Below, one piece after another: positions 8,815-19,214 of a stretch of 45,592 bases of DNA. The position numbers were made by a program, and so were the translations under genes. The number at the start of each line of letters is the position of its first letter. Positions within the stretch are counted from its first letter, which is position 1. Location: contig JAJBUC010000002.1 of NCBI GenBank assembly GCA_020860545.1, forward strand, positions 552-46,143, given 5' to 3'. Source of the stretch: Oscillospiraceae bacterium (lineage in GTDB: Bacteria > Bacillota > Clostridia > Oscillospirales > Oscillospiraceae). The notes beneath the pieces are model-generated. The model ran no database searches. It saw only the letters and a list, made by a program, of their open reading frames with translations, and had not been told where the DNA came from.

Positions 8815-10335
8815 TTGGTTTGCAAGATACGCTCTTTAGGATTGCATGGAATTACAGGCTATGAGGTGGTCGCAGAGTGTGATCTCTCCGGCGGTCTGCC
8901 CGCCTTTGAAATTGTCGGTCTGCCCGACGCGGCGGTGAAGGAAGCGCGCGACCGTGTGCGCTCCGCCATCAAAAACTGTGGGTTTTCCTTCCCCGTTTCC
9001 CGCATCACGGTCAACCTGGCCCCCGCCGACCGGCGGAAGGCCGGGACGGTATATGACCTGCCGATTTTGATCGGGATTCTGGTCGCCGGCGGGCAGCTGA
9101 ACTATCCGGCGGCGGACGTGGCCTTTGTCGGCGAGCTCTCCCTGTCCGGCGATCTGCGCCCTGTGACGGGCATGCTCCCCATGGCAATGGCGGCAAGCGC
9201 GGCGGGCATGACCACGCTCTATGTCCCCGCCGACTCCGCCGCGGAGGCGACCCTTGCCGGTGACGTCACCGTCTATCCAGTGCAGACTGTGGCACAGCTC
9301 GCCGCCCATCTGCGCGGCGAGGCGCTTATCGCGCCCATGCCCGCGTGGCAGGAGACCGCCGCCGCCGAGGTTGTGCCGGACTTCGCCGAGGTAAAGGGGC
9401 AGGAGCAGGTCAAACGGGCGCTCGAAATCGCCGCGGCAGGCGGACACAATATCGCCATGGTCGGCTTCCCCGGTTCGGGAAAGTCCATGCTCGCGCGGCG
9501 ACTGCCCTCCATCCTGCCAGATATGACAAGGCGGGAGGCGCTCGAGTGCACGCAGGTGCATTCCGTGATGGGCATGACCTCCAAGCAGCGGCCGCTGCTC
9601 GCGAGCCGCCCCTTTCGCAGCCCCCACCACAGCATCTCCGCAACGGGGCTCTCCGGCGGCGGCAGCCCCCTACCCCGCCCGGGGGAAATTTCCCTTGCGC
9701 ATCAGGGAGTCCTCTTTCTCGACGAGATGCCGGAGTTTCACAAAAACGTGCTTGAGGCGCTCCGGCAGCCGATGGAGGAGGGGGCCGTCCACATCACCCG
9801 CGCCGCGGGGAGCGAGACCTTTCCCGCGCGCTTTATGCTCGTCTGCGCCATGAATCCCTGCAAATGTGGCTGGTACCGGCATCCGTCCGGGCGCTGCCGC
9901 TGCGCGCCGGGGGATGTGGAAAAATACCTCGATAAAATTTCCGGCCCGCTGCTCGACCGCATCGACCTGTACGTCGACGTCCCATCGCTGGAATTTGACG
10001 AGCTGACGCGTAAATCGCCCGCCGAATCCTCGGCGGAGATCAAGCAACGCGTCAACGCCGCCCGCGCCGTCCAGACCGCCCGCTTCGGGCAGGACGGCCC
10101 GCGCTGCAACGCGGACATGGGGCAGGCGGAATTGCACACCTACTGTGTGCTTGACGACCCGTGTCAGGTGCTGATGAAGGGTGCGTTTGAGCGGATGGGC
10201 CTGACCGCGCGCAGCTACGACCGCATCCTCCGCGTGGCGCGGACCATCGCAGATCTGGAGGAGAGTGCGGCCATCGGCGTGCCTCATCTGGCCGAGGCCA
10301 TTCAGTACAGAGCCAGCGACTACTTAAATCGATAA
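8815..10335 (+). CDS. YifB/ComM family Mg-chelatase-like AAA+ ATPase
   Basis: 'GLPDAAVKEARDRVRSAIKNCGF', 'VKGQEQVKRALEIAAAGGHNIAMVGFPGSGKSMLARRLPSILP', 'CAMNPCKCGWY'. TTG start with AAGGAGG RBS. Confidence 0.95.
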   Translation: MVCKIRSLGLHGITGYEVVAECDLSGGLPAFEIVGLPDAAVKEARDRVRSAIKNCGFSFPVSRITVNLAPADRRKAGTVYDLPILIGILVAGGQLNYPAADVAFVGELSLSGDLRPVTGMLPMAMAASAAGMTTLYVPADSAAEATLAGDVTVYPVQTVAQLAAHLRGEALIAPMPAWQETAAAEVVPDFAEVKGQEQVKRALEIAAAGGHNIAMVGFPGSGKSMLARRLPSILPDMTRREALECTQVHSVMGMTSKQRPLLASRPFRSPHHSISATGLSGGGSPLPRPGEISLAHQGVLFLDEMPEFHKNVLEALRQPMEEGAVHITRAAGSETFPARFMLVCAMNPCKCGWYRHPSGRCRCAPGDVEKYLDKISGPLLDRIDLYVDVPSLEFDELTRKSPAESSAEIKQRVNAARAVQTARFGQDGPRCNADMGQAELHTYCVLDDPCQVLMKGAFERMGLTARSYDRILRVARTIADLEESAAIGVPHLAEAIQYRASDYLNR

Positions 10336-10365
10336 TGGGAACGGGGCAATGCCCCGCAGGAAAGG

Positions 10366-11544
10366 ATGTTCCAGTTGCAGGAAATGATACTCCTCAAGCT
10401 CGGCGAGCTGGTGCTCAAGGGCCTCAACCGCCGCAGCTTTGAAGACAGGCTGATGGGCAACGCCCAGCGCAGGCTGAAACCCTATGGGAGCTTTCGCATT
10501 TACACCAAGCAGTCAACCACGTATATTGAGCCCAAGGACGATCACTGCGACATGGACGGGGCATGGGACGCGATGAAAACGCTCTTCGGCGTCGCGGGAC
10601 TATCCCGCGCGCAGTCCTGCGCCAAGGACAAAGACGCCCTTTTGGAGACCGCGATCAACTATCTCGGCGACCAGCTGCGCGGCGCAAAGACCTTCAAGGT
10701 GGAGAGCAAGCGGGCGGACAAGTCCTTTCCCATGACCTCCATCGCGCTCTCCCAATACGTCGGCGGCGCGCTGCACGACGCCTTTCCCCACCTGTCGGTG
10801 GACGTGCATCATCCGGAGCTGACCGTTACGCTGGAGGTGCGGGAGCTCGCCGCGTACGTCCACGCAGACCCGCAGCCCGGCGCGGGCGGCCTGCCGGTCG
10901 GCGTGAACGGCAAGGCGGTGGCGCTCCTCTCGGGCGGCATCGACTCCCCCGTCGCCTCGTGGATGATCGCAAAGCGCGGCGTGTCGCTGGAGATGGCGCA
11001 CTTTTTCAGCTATCCGTATACCTCGCAGGAGGCAAAGCAGAAGGTGCTCGATCTGGCGGCAATTCTCGTGCCGTGGTGCGGGCGGCTCACCGTGCACGTA
11101 GTGCCGTTCACCGCGATTCAGGAGGAACTGCGCCGCCGCTGTCCGGAGGAGCTGTTCACCGTCATCATGCGGCGGTTTATGATGCGTATTTCCGAGCAGA
11201 TTGCCCGCCGCATCGGCGCGGGCGCACTCGTGACGGGAGAAAGCCTCGGCCAAGTCGCAAGTCAGACCATGGAGGCGATGCACTGCACCGGCGCAGTCTG
11301 CGCCCTTCCCATCCTCCGCCCGGTTGTCGGAATGGACAAGGAGGAGATTATCCGCACCGCGCGGAAAATCGGGACGTTTGACACCTCCATCCTCCCCTTT
11401 GAGGATTGCTGCACTGTTTTCACCCCGAAACACCCGCGCCTGCGTCCCGTACTCGGTGAGGTGGAGGCCGCCGAAGCCGCGCTCGATATAGAAGGGCTGG
11501 TCGAAATGTCTATTGCAGGCATAGAACGGATACAATTAAAGTAA
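10366..11544 (+). CDS. thiI: tRNA 4-thiouridine synthase ThiI (no rhodanese domain)
   Basis: THUMP region, 'VALLSGGIDSPVASWMIAKRG' PP-loop, 'ESLGQVASQTMEAM', 'GTFDTSILPFEDCCTVFTPKHP'. Confidence 0.95.
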   Translation: MFQLQEMILLKLGELVLKGLNRRSFEDRLMGNAQRRLKPYGSFRIYTKQSTTYIEPKDDHCDMDGAWDAMKTLFGVAGLSRAQSCAKDKDALLETAINYLGDQLRGAKTFKVESKRADKSFPMTSIALSQYVGGALHDAFPHLSVDVHHPELTVTLEVRELAAYVHADPQPGAGGLPVGVNGKAVALLSGGIDSPVASWMIAKRGVSLEMAHFFSYPYTSQEAKQKVLDLAAILVPWCGRLTVHVVPFTAIQEELRRRCPEELFTVIMRRFMMRISEQIARRIGAGALVTGESLGQVASQTMEAMHCTGAVCALPILRPVVGMDKEEIIRTARKIGTFDTSILPFEDCCTVFTPKHPRLRPVLGEVEAAEAALDIEGLVEMSIAGIERIQLK

Positions 11545-11570
11545 TACCGACAAGAAAGAGGGGTCAACAA

Positions 11571-12821
11571 ATGTCCTACACCGCAGAACTGATTGCCGTC
11601 GGCACCGAGCTGCTGCTCGGGAATATCGCCAACACAGACGCGCAGATGCTCTCCAAGGAGCTCTCTGCCCTTGGTATCAACGTATACTACCACACCGTAG
11701 TCGGCGATAACCCGGAGCGGCTGAAGCAGGCCGTTATCCTTGCGAAATCCCGCGCCGATATCATCATCACCACCGGCGGTCTCGGCCCGACCTATGACGA
11801 CCTGACCAAAAACGTCCTCGCCGATACCTTTGAAAAAAAGCTGGTGTTTCACGAAAACTCCGCCACACGCATCCGCGACTATTTTACGCGAATGAAACGG
11901 GAGATGACGGAGAATAACCTCCTGCAGGCCATGCTGCCGGAGGGCTGTACTGTATTCGACAATGACTGGGGCACCGCGCCCGGCTGCGCGTTTGAAGCTG
12001 ACGGCGTCTGCGTCATGATGCTCCCCGGGCCGCCGCAGGAGTGCTCCCAGATGTTCCTCCACCGTGCTGCCCCCTATCTGCAAAGCCGCTCGGACGGGCT
12101 CATCCTCTCCCGCTCCCTGCGCATTTTCGGCATGGGAGAGGCTGCTGTGGAGGCACAGCTGCACGACAAGATGAACCGAATGACAAACCCCACCCTCGCA
12201 CCATACGCCAAGCCCAGCGAGGTGGAGCTGCGCATCACCGCGCGGGCAGACACCGAGGAGGACGCGCGAAACCTGATCGCCCCGGTGGAGGCGGAGCTGC
12301 GTGAGGAGCTGGGAGACCTGATCTACGGTGCCGATGTAAATTCTTTGGAGGAGGCGCTTTTACCGCTCTTGCAGGAGCACGGCATGACCTTCGGCTGCGC
12401 CGAATCCTGCACAGGCGGCCTCATCGCCGAGCGGTTTACCAACTGCCCCGGCGCTTCGGCCGTTTTTAAGGGCGGTATCGTCAGCTACAGCAACGACGTA
12501 AAGCAGTCCCTGTTGCACGTATCGTCAGACCTGCTTGCCGCGCACGGCGCGGTATCCGCGCCCGTTGCGGAGAGCATGGCGCAGGGGGCGCGGCGCGCAC
12601 TCGGCTGTGACCTCGCCATCGCCGCCACCGGCGTCGCCGGGCCGGATTCCGATGCGCGCGGCACGCCGGTCGGCACCGTCTTTGTCGCACTTGCCGCCCC
12701 CACCGGCATCTGGGTGCGCGAGCTGACGCTGGGCTTTGGCCGCGACCGCATCCGTACCCTCGCTGCGAGCTACGCCTTTGACATGGCGCGCCGCTATCTC
12801 TGCGCACTGCCTATCGTCTGA
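11571..12821 (+). CDS. cinA: CinA family protein (MoaB-like plus NMN deamidase-like domains)
   Basis: 'AELIAVGTELLLGNIANTDAQMLSKEL', 'TTGGLGPTYDDLTK', 'GCAESCTGGLIAERFTNCPGASAVFKGGIVSYSN'. Confidence 0.95.
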   Translation: MSYTAELIAVGTELLLGNIANTDAQMLSKELSALGINVYYHTVVGDNPERLKQAVILAKSRADIIITTGGLGPTYDDLTKNVLADTFEKKLVFHENSATRIRDYFTRMKREMTENNLLQAMLPEGCTVFDNDWGTAPGCAFEADGVCVMMLPGPPQECSQMFLHRAAPYLQSRSDGLILSRSLRIFGMGEAAVEAQLHDKMNRMTNPTLAPYAKPSEVELRITARADTEEDARNLIAPVEAELREELGDLIYGADVNSLEEALLPLLQEHGMTFGCAESCTGGLIAERFTNCPGASAVFKGGIVSYSNDVKQSLLHVSSDLLAAHGAVSAPVAESMAQGARRALGCDLAIAATGVAGPDSDARGTPVGTVFVALAAPTGIWVRELTLGFGRDRIRTLAASYAFDMARRYLCALPIV

Positions 12822-13825
12822 TCCGGCGCAATCCAGCCACTGCCAAGCACGACGTCCCCGTCGTAAAACACCGCGAGCTGACCGGGTGTCGGCGCGCGGA
12901 CGGGCGTTTCTGTCTCCATCAGAACACCGTCCCCGTCCAATGAAATTACTGCGGGCGATACTGCCTTTGTGTGACGCAGGCGAATGCTGACGCGGCGCGG
13001 GTTGGTAAGCGCTTCGGTATCCAGCCAGTTAATTTCCCTGCTCCGCACCCGCGTGGTAAAGAGGTCTCCGCCGTCTGAGAGCTCCACTTCGTTCCGCTCC
13101 GGACGGATGGCAGAGACGAAATAGCGGTGGGGACCGGAGACGCCGAGCCCCCTGCGCTGTCCAAGCGTATAGGCGTGAATACCCCGGTGGCGCCCCAGCA
13201 CATTGCCCGCGCTGTCGACAAAATCCCCCGCGGGCGGCGTTTTTCCCCGCTTTTCCAACCATGCGGCGTAATCCCCGTCCGGGATAAAACAGATCTCCAT
13301 ACTGTCCGGCTTGCCTGCTACCGGCAGACCCATCTGCGCCGCAAGGGCGCGCACCTCAGTCTTTTCATATCCGCCGAGCGGAAAGCGGATGCGTGTGAGC
13401 ATCTCGCGCGGCAGGCGGGCAAGCATATAGGACTGGTCGTTGGCGGGAGTGCCTTTTTTGAGCCGCCCGGCCTCTATCCGCGCATAATGCCCCGTTGCGA
13501 CATAACGCGCGCCGATACGGTCGGCGGCGGACAGAAGCGCGGGGAACTTCACCGCCGGGTTGCAGCGAGCGCAGGGAAGAGGGGTCTGCCCTGCGAGATA
13601 CGCCGCCGCAAAGGGCGCGCAGACCTGCTCCTCCAGCGCGGCGCGGATATCTACTGTCGCAAACTCGAGGCCGAAACAGGCGGCTACTGCCGCGGCGTCC
13701 CGTGCGCTGTCCCCGCCGAGGCCGATATCCAGATAGATGCAGTGCACTTCAAAATCCGCCGACAGGAGCTTTGCCGACACGGCGGAATCCACGCCTCCTG
13801 AAAGTCCAAGCACGATTTTTTCCAT
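12794..13825 (-). CDS. mnmA: tRNA-specific 2-thiouridylase MnmA
   Basis: 'KIVLGLSGGVDSAVSAKLL', 'PCARCNPAVKF', 'GYEKTEVRALAAQMGLPVAGKPDSMEICFIPDGDY', 'GIHAYTLGQRRGLGV'. Confidence 0.93.
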   Translation of the reverse strand: MEKIVLGLSGGVDSAVSAKLLSADFEVHCIYLDIGLGGDSARDAAAVAACFGLEFATVDIRAALEEQVCAPFAAAYLAGQTPLPCARCNPAVKFPALLSAADRIGARYVATGHYARIEAGRLKKGTPANDQSYMLARLPREMLTRIRFPLGGYEKTEVRALAAQMGLPVAGKPDSMEICFIPDGDYAAWLEKRGKTPPAGDFVDSAGNVLGRHRGIHAYTLGQRRGLGVSGPHRYFVSAIRPERNEVELSDGGDLFTTRVRSREINWLDTEALTNPRRVSIRLRHTKAVSPAVISLDGDGVLMETETPVRAPTPGQLAVFYDGDVVLGSGWIAPDQTIGSAQR

Positions 13826-13830
13826 ACCAC

Positions 13831-15702
13831 TCACCCCTGTTTTCGGTGCTCCAGATAGATCATCAGCGCCACAATGTCCGCCGGGCTGACGCCGGAGATA
13901 CGCCCGGCCTGCCCCAGATTGAGGGGCTTGATCTGCTGGAGCTTCTGCCGTGCCTCGAGCCGCAGGCCGTGGATGTCCATATAGTCAAGCCCCTCCGGGA
14001 GCGCGCGGGTTTCCAGTTTGCGCAGCTCCTGCACCTGCCGGTTCTGGCGGTCTATATAGCCTTGATATTTGACCATAATTTCTACCGTTTGCGCAATTTC
14101 CCGGGAAATTTCCGGCTGCTCACCCAATGCCGCGAGGTCGGCGTACGTCACCCGGGGGCGGCGCAGCAGGTCGCCCATACGCGCGCCGTTCGGCGCAGGC
14201 GGCTCCCCCCGTGCCGCCAGCATGGCGTCGAGTGAGGGAGAGGGGGAGAGCCCGGTCTTTTCGAGCCGCGCAATCTCCCGCTCCACCGTGCGATACTTCT
14301 CCAGCACACGCTGATGGCGCTCCGCCGGGATAAGCCCGAGCCGGTAGCCGGTCGGGCAAAAGCGCAGGTCGGCGTTGTCCTGCCGGTGGATGAGGCGGTA
14401 TTCCGTGCGTGAGGTCATCATGCGGTACGGCTCGCCCGTCCCTTTGGTCACCAGATCGTCAATAAGCACGCCGATATATCCCTCGTCCCGCCCGATGATC
14501 AGAGGCGGTTTTTTTTGTATCTTCAGCGCGGCGTTGACCCCGGCGACGAAGCCCTGCACGGCCGCCTCCTCGTATCCGGAGGAGCCGTTAAACTGCCCTG
14601 CGCCGTAAAGCCCGCCGATCATTTTGCACTCCAGCGTGGGGCGCAGCTCGGTCGGGTCGATGCAGTCGTACTCAATGGCATACGCCGGGCGGGTCATCTC
14701 CGCGTGCTCCAGCCCCGCGATGGTGTGTAGCATCTCCACCTGCACCTCCTCCGGCATAGAGGAGGAAAAGCCCTGTATGTAAAGCTCCTCTGTGTCGAGC
14801 CCCATCGGCTCCACAAACAGCTGGTGCCGCTCTTTATCCGCAAAGCGCACCACCTTATCCTCAATGGAGGGGCAGTAGCGCGGCCCGACGCCCTCGATTA
14901 CACCCGAAAAAAGCGGCGAGCGGTGCAGATTGCGGCGAATGACCGCATGAGTCGCTTCGTTTGTATAGGTCAGATGGCAGACCGCCCGGTTTTCCGGCTG
15001 CTGTCTTGTCTCAAACGAGAAGGGCAGCGCATCCGCATCCCCCTCCTGCAACTCCATTTTGGAGAAATCCACGCTCCGGGCATTTACGCGGGGGGGCGTG
15101 CCCGTTTTAAACCGGCGCAGGCGCAGGCCCATCCCCTCCAGGCAGGGGGTGAGCGAGCACGCGGCGGCAAGCCCGTCCGGCCCGCTCTGCTGTGTCACCT
15201 CGCCGATGATGGTGCGTCCGCCGAGATAGGTGCCAGAAGCGATGATCACGGCCTTGACCTGATAGATTGCCCCTGTCATGGTTCTGACCCCCGTCACGCA
15301 GCCGCGTTCGGTGCGTATTTCTGTTACCTCCGCCTGCCTCAGCGAGAGGTTCTCCTGCGTTTCCAAGGTGTGTTTCATCTGTTTTTGGTATTCCCGCCGG
15401 TCCGCCTGCGCGCGCAGCGACCAGACCGCAGGCCCTTTCCCACGGTTTAAGAGGCGGTACTGAATGCACGCCTTGTCGGCGCACCGCGCCATCTCCCCGC
15501 CGAGCGCGTCGAGCTCGCGCACCAGATGCCCTTTCCCTGTGCCGCCAATGGCGGGATTGCAGGGCATGTTGCCCACCGCGTCCAGATTTACCGTAAAGCA
15601 GAGGGTTTTTAGGCCCATCCGTGCGGCGGCAAGTGCCGCCTCAATCCCCGCGTGTCCGGCCCCGATGACAGCGATATCAAATGTTCCCGCTTGATAGTCC
15701 AT
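13831..15702 (-). CDS. mnmG: tRNA uridine-5-carboxymethylaminomethyl modification enzyme MnmG (GidA)
   Basis: '[23 protein letters not shown]', '[26 protein letters not shown]', 'FKTGTPPRV'. Start placed at MDYQAG. Confidence 0.97.
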   Translation of the reverse strand: MDYQAGTFDIAVIGAGHAGIEAALAAARMGLKTLCFTVNLDAVGNMPCNPAIGGTGKGHLVRELDALGGEMARCADKACIQYRLLNRGKGPAVWSLRAQADRREYQKQMKHTLETQENLSLRQAEVTEIRTERGCVTGVRTMTGAIYQVKAVIIASGTYLGGRTIIGEVTQQSGPDGLAAACSLTPCLEGMGLRLRRFKTGTPPRVNARSVDFSKMELQEGDADALPFSFETRQQPENRAVCHLTYTNEATHAVIRRNLHRSPLFSGVIEGVGPRYCPSIEDKVVRFADKERHQLFVEPMGLDTEELYIQGFSSSMPEEVQVEMLHTIAGLEHAEMTRPAYAIEYDCIDPTELRPTLECKMIGGLYGAGQFNGSSGYEEAAVQGFVAGVNAALKIQKKPPLIIGRDEGYIGVLIDDLVTKGTGEPYRMMTSRTEYRLIHRQDNADLRFCPTGYRLGLIPAERHQRVLEKYRTVEREIARLEKTGLSPSPSLDAMLAARGEPPAPNGARMGDLLRRPRVTYADLAALGEQPEISREIAQTVEIMVKYQGYIDRQNRQVQELRKLETRALPEGLDYMDIHGLRLEARQKLQQIKPLNLGQAGRISGVSPADIVALMIYLEHRKQG

Positions 15703-15724
15703 TCCTTGTTCTCTCGTCCCTTTC

Positions 15725-16591
15725 CTATCCTTCTGACCGCAGTACCAGCACCGGAAGGTGCGGGCGGTTAAAAATGCGGGGGATCGGCACATTGTTCCCC
15801 AGCCCGCGCGAAACCATCATGACGCCGCCGCTGTCCAGCGTATATAGTCCTGCCGTGTATTGGGGGAAGATTGCCCCCTCATACAAGTGCCCGAGAAGCC
15901 CCCCTGCGCCGGGCAGTCGTATGATGCCGCCGTGGACGTGCCCACAGAGGATCAGGTCGGCCCCGCACGCGGAATAGGTCTCGTATGTCTCATTGCGGTG
16001 AGCAAGCAGCAGAATGTATTTGTCCCCCTGCTCCGCGCGAATTTCCTCCGTCAGCTCCTGCGCCGTTTTTTGGTCGTATGGCCCGTTCGGGTCGTCAATT
16101 CCCGCCAGCACAATGGATGCGGCCCCTCGTGTCAGCAGGGTGTATTCGTTTGTGAGGGGTGTTACACCGTTCTCCTCCAGTATGGCCTTGACCTCCCGCG
16201 CCTGATGAATCGCCCACTCGTGATTGCCCGTGACAAAGTAGGTCGGCGCAATCTCCGCAAAGCCGCGGGCCAGATCGGGCAGCTTGTCCAGCTGATCAAC
16301 CGCGTCTACCAGATCACCGGTCAGGGCGATGATATCCGGCTCCAGCGCCCTGACCTCCTCTAACAGCCGTTCATTGTCCGCGCCAAACACTTTCCCGTGC
16401 AGGTCGGAGACCTGCACCACACGAAACCCGTCGAAAGCTGCTGGCAGACGGACGGACGGCACCTCCAGCGTTTCCGGCTCAATACGATTTTGTTGGTCAT
16501 ACAAAAAAAACCCTGCAACCAAAAGAATCACAAGGAGAACAATCCGGCCGCGCCGCCTCTTTTTTGCCCTGCGCTTACTTGCCATACGCAA
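15725..16591 (-). CDS. Membrane-anchored metallophosphoesterase
   Basis: N-terminal basic plus TM segment; '[13 protein letters not shown]', '[11 protein letters not shown]', 'FVTGNHEW', '[15 protein letters not shown]'. Confidence 0.93.
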   Translation of the reverse strand: MRMASKRRAKKRRRGRIVLLVILLVAGFFLYDQQNRIEPETLEVPSVRLPAAFDGFRVVQVSDLHGKVFGADNERLLEEVRALEPDIIALTGDLVDAVDQLDKLPDLARGFAEIAPTYFVTGNHEWAIHQAREVKAILEENGVTPLTNEYTLLTRGAASIVLAGIDDPNGPYDQKTAQELTEEIRAEQGDKYILLLAHRNETYETYSACGADLILCGHVHGGIIRLPGAGGLLGHLYEGAIFPQYTAGLYTLDSGGVMMVSRGLGNNVPIPRIFNRPHLPVLVLRSEG

Positions 16592-17471
16592 CGGTCACCG
16601 CCCGGTTATCATTGATGATCTCCGCGACGTTGTGTGTACCTCCGTATTCCCCATCGAGCGTCCACGGCAGCGCCTCGTCACAGATGATTTTTATGTGCCC
16701 GGCGCGCAGGATCACCACGAGGTCATCTTCCTCCATCTTCATCTGTACCACATTTTTAAAGATGGACTGCAGGTGCATGGGATTGGTTGGCGGGCGAATG
16801 AGCACAACCTCAAACAGTCCGTCGTCAAGCACAACCGGCGTGCTTGGCATCCCTTTAAAGCCGCCGAAGGAGACGGTGTTTGTCACCATACCGTACGCGA
16901 AATCCCCTTTGAGCATCTCGCCGTCATATTCCACGGTGATATGATACGCCTTAATGGAGCCGATGCGGGTCGCCGCCTCCATCAGATACGCCAGATGGCC
17001 GAACATGCTCTTAAACTGCTGGGGCGTGCTGTAGGAGACGTCGGTAAACGCGCCGAATGCCGCGATGTACACAAAGCACTGGTCATTAAAATGCCCGATG
17101 TCAATGGGGCGCAAAATCCCGTTCGCCGCCACGCCGGCCTTGTCCGCAAAGCTTGCGGGGAGATTCAGATTTTTTCCGAAATCATTGGTGGTGCCCGCCG
17201 GAATATAGCCTACCGGCGGGCGCTTCTCAGGCGGCAGGTGGAGCAGTCCGGTTATCACCTCGTGCATGGTTCCGTCTCCGCCGCAGCACACAATGCGGTC
17301 ATATTTCTCCCCTTTTTCTCGGGCAATCTCCGCCGCGTCCCCAGCCCCTTTGGTCGGGTGGATGGTCACTGTGTGTCCCGCGGCGCACAGCTTCTCCTGT
17401 ATCGCCGAGAGATGGTAGCCGATGCGTCCTTTCCCGGCGTATGTATTGTAAATAAACAGCAGCTTCTTCAT
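16575..17471 (-). CDS. Diacylglycerol kinase-like lipid kinase (YegS/BmrU/DgkB family)
   Basis: 'MKKLLFIYNTYAGKGRI', 'DRIVCCGGDGTMHEVITGLL', 'GYIPAGTTNDFGKNLNLP'. Start at 17471; the extension to 17606 runs into the repeat element. Confidence 0.93.
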   Translation of the reverse strand: MKKLLFIYNTYAGKGRIGYHLSAIQEKLCAAGHTVTIHPTKGAGDAAEIAREKGEKYDRIVCCGGDGTMHEVITGLLHLPPEKRPPVGYIPAGTTNDFGKNLNLPASFADKAGVAANGILRPIDIGHFNDQCFVYIAAFGAFTDVSYSTPQQFKSMFGHLAYLMEAATRIGSIKAYHITVEYDGEMLKGDFAYGMVTNTVSFGGFKGMPSTPVVLDDGLFEVVLIRPPTNPMHLQSIFKNVVQMKMEEDDLVVILRAGHIKIICDEALPWTLDGEYGGTHNVAEIINDNRAVTVAYGK

Positions 17472-17497
17472 TGTGTTCCTCCAGATTTTGTTCGCCT

Positions 17498-17545
17498 GTT
17501 CTCCTTGCGGTGGGCGTCCCGCTTGCCCTTGAGAGGGCTTGTCCC
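17498..17545 (-). repeat. Dispersed intergenic repeat, copy B-left (inverted relative to B-right)
   Basis: Minus strand GGGACAAGCCCTCTCAAGGGCAAGCGGGACGCCCACCGCAAGGAGAAC aligns with copy A GGGACAAGCCGTCTCAAGG..GCCCCCTCCGCAAGAAGTAC. Confidence 0.5.
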
Positions 17546-17561
17546 TTTTTCGCCCGCGCAC

Positions 17562-17596
17562 GGGCAAGGGGAACCCCCTCAGCAAAAAGTATTGGC
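17562..17596 (+). repeat. Dispersed intergenic repeat, copy B-right
   Basis: GGGCAAGGGGAACCCCCTCAGCAAAAAGTATTGG matches the right end of copy A (CACAGGGAGCCCCCTCCGCAAGAAGTACGG). Confidence 0.5.
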
Positions 17597-17649
17597 AACC
17601 CAGCACTTATTGTATTATACCCGCTTACCGCGAAAAAACAACCTTTTGC

Positions 17650-19134
17650 TTACCGCACCGCGCCGTCCGCAACCGCCTCGATTCCCCCCGCCAGAAGGAC
17701 GGCAAAATCCGCAATCCCCTCCAGCGGCACCCGCTCGTCTACCGAGGGGGCATCCCGACTGTCCGGGCCCATACAGGGCATGATCAACCCCGGGTTTTTC
17801 GCATAGAATACCGACGGCTCCAGCCCCACATGGCAGATAGAAAAGGAGACGTCCCGGCCCGTCTCTGCATGAAACCGCGCGGCAACCGCGCGTGCCAGCG
17901 GGTTCTTCGTGTCGCCCGGCCACGCCGGATACGTCGAACAGGACGCAAGCGAAAAACCCGCCTGCTCCGCGAGCCGCTCCTGTTCGCCTGTGATCGCCAG
18001 CCGCTCCTCCTGCGTCATGTATCGGCTGAACAGGCAGACGGAGAGCATACCGTCATCCTCCATGACGCAGCCCAGATTCGCCGACGCACTTACCACATCG
18101 GGCAGTTCCCCGTGCATCGCGTAAACGCCGCTGTGCAGTCCGTCCAGCAGTCGGCAGGTATCCCGGCAGAAATCCGGCGTCCAGACGGTACCCTGCAGCG
18201 GTACGTCCGACCACGAGAGGTTCAGCTTTGGGTCTGACGCACAATATAGCGTGGCCAGCGCTGCGCGAAAACGGTCAATACACGCATGAAAGGCGGGCCG
18301 CGCCGCGGGCGGGAGCAGCAGCACAGCCTGCGCATGCCCCGGGATGGCATTGTGCACCTCTCCGCCTGAAAGGCCGGAGAGCTCCAGACCGGGGACGGTG
18401 GCAAAGAGCTCCTCCAACAGTGCGGCAAGCAGCTTGATGCTGTTCCCTCGCCCGAGGTGGATATTATCACCGGAATGGCCCCCGATTCCGCCGGAGAGCG
18501 TCAGGCAGAGCGCACCGAGATTGGGCGCAGGTGCCGTCTGTACCCTGCGCGTGTAGGTAACCCGGCAGCCGCCCGCCGAACCAACGATGCACTGCCCCAG
18601 ATGGAAGCCGTCCGTATTGAGCAAAAAGTCCGCGCCGTCCAGCCATTCCGGACTGACTGCCTGTGCCCCCTGTAGTCCGGTCTCCTCCGCGACCGTGAAA
18701 AGAAACCGGATCGGCCCATGCCGCACGCCCTTACCGACCAGCCACAGGGCCGCCGCGTTGCCCAGGTTATTGTCAGCCCCGAGGGAGGAGCGGCCATCCG
18801 AGCGCAGGAACATCCCATCCGTCACCATGCAGATTGGGTCGCACTGCGGCACATATCCGCCACCGGGCGCGACGGCGCAGACCATATCCATATGGCCCTG
18901 CACGATCAGGCGCGGGGCAGTTTCATATCCCGGCGTGGCGGAAATTTCCGCCATAATATTCCCTGCCGCGTCCTGTACCGGGCTGCCGCCAAGGGCTTTC
19001 AGCTTCTCTATCAGCAGCGCACCCACCGCTACTTCGTTTCCCGACCCGTGCGGTATCCGGCAAAATTCCGAAAACACATTCAAAATCTCCTGTGTGATCT
19101 CTTCCGTTCCGCCCAGCTGTTCGCATATCCCCAT
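17650..19134 (-). CDS. pepD: Xaa-His dipeptidase / aminoacyl-histidine dipeptidase (M20)
   Basis: 'FSEFCRIPHGSGNE', 'LIVQGHMDMV', 'SLGADNNLGNAAAL', 'FTVAEETGLQGA'. Confidence 0.93.
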   Translation of the reverse strand: MGICEQLGGTEEITQEILNVFSEFCRIPHGSGNEVAVGALLIEKLKALGGSPVQDAAGNIMAEISATPGYETAPRLIVQGHMDMVCAVAPGGGYVPQCDPICMVTDGMFLRSDGRSSLGADNNLGNAAALWLVGKGVRHGPIRFLFTVAEETGLQGAQAVSPEWLDGADFLLNTDGFHLGQCIVGSAGGCRVTYTRRVQTAPAPNLGALCLTLSGGIGGHSGDNIHLGRGNSIKLLAALLEELFATVPGLELSGLSGGEVHNAIPGHAQAVLLLPPAARPAFHACIDRFRAALATLYCASDPKLNLSWSDVPLQGTVWTPDFCRDTCRLLDGLHSGVYAMHGELPDVVSASANLGCVMEDDGMLSVCLFSRYMTQEERLAITGEQERLAEQAGFSLASCSTYPAWPGDTKNPLARAVAARFHAETGRDVSFSICHVGLEPSVFYAKNPGLIMPCMGPDSRDAPSVDERVPLEGIADFAVLLAGGIEAVADGAVR

Positions 19135-19214
19135 CCTTTTTCCGCTCCTCTCACATTGGAAATGCACTTGACTTTTATTGTACCTCTTTTCCCCCTGTCA
19201 ATGCAAGCACTCCC

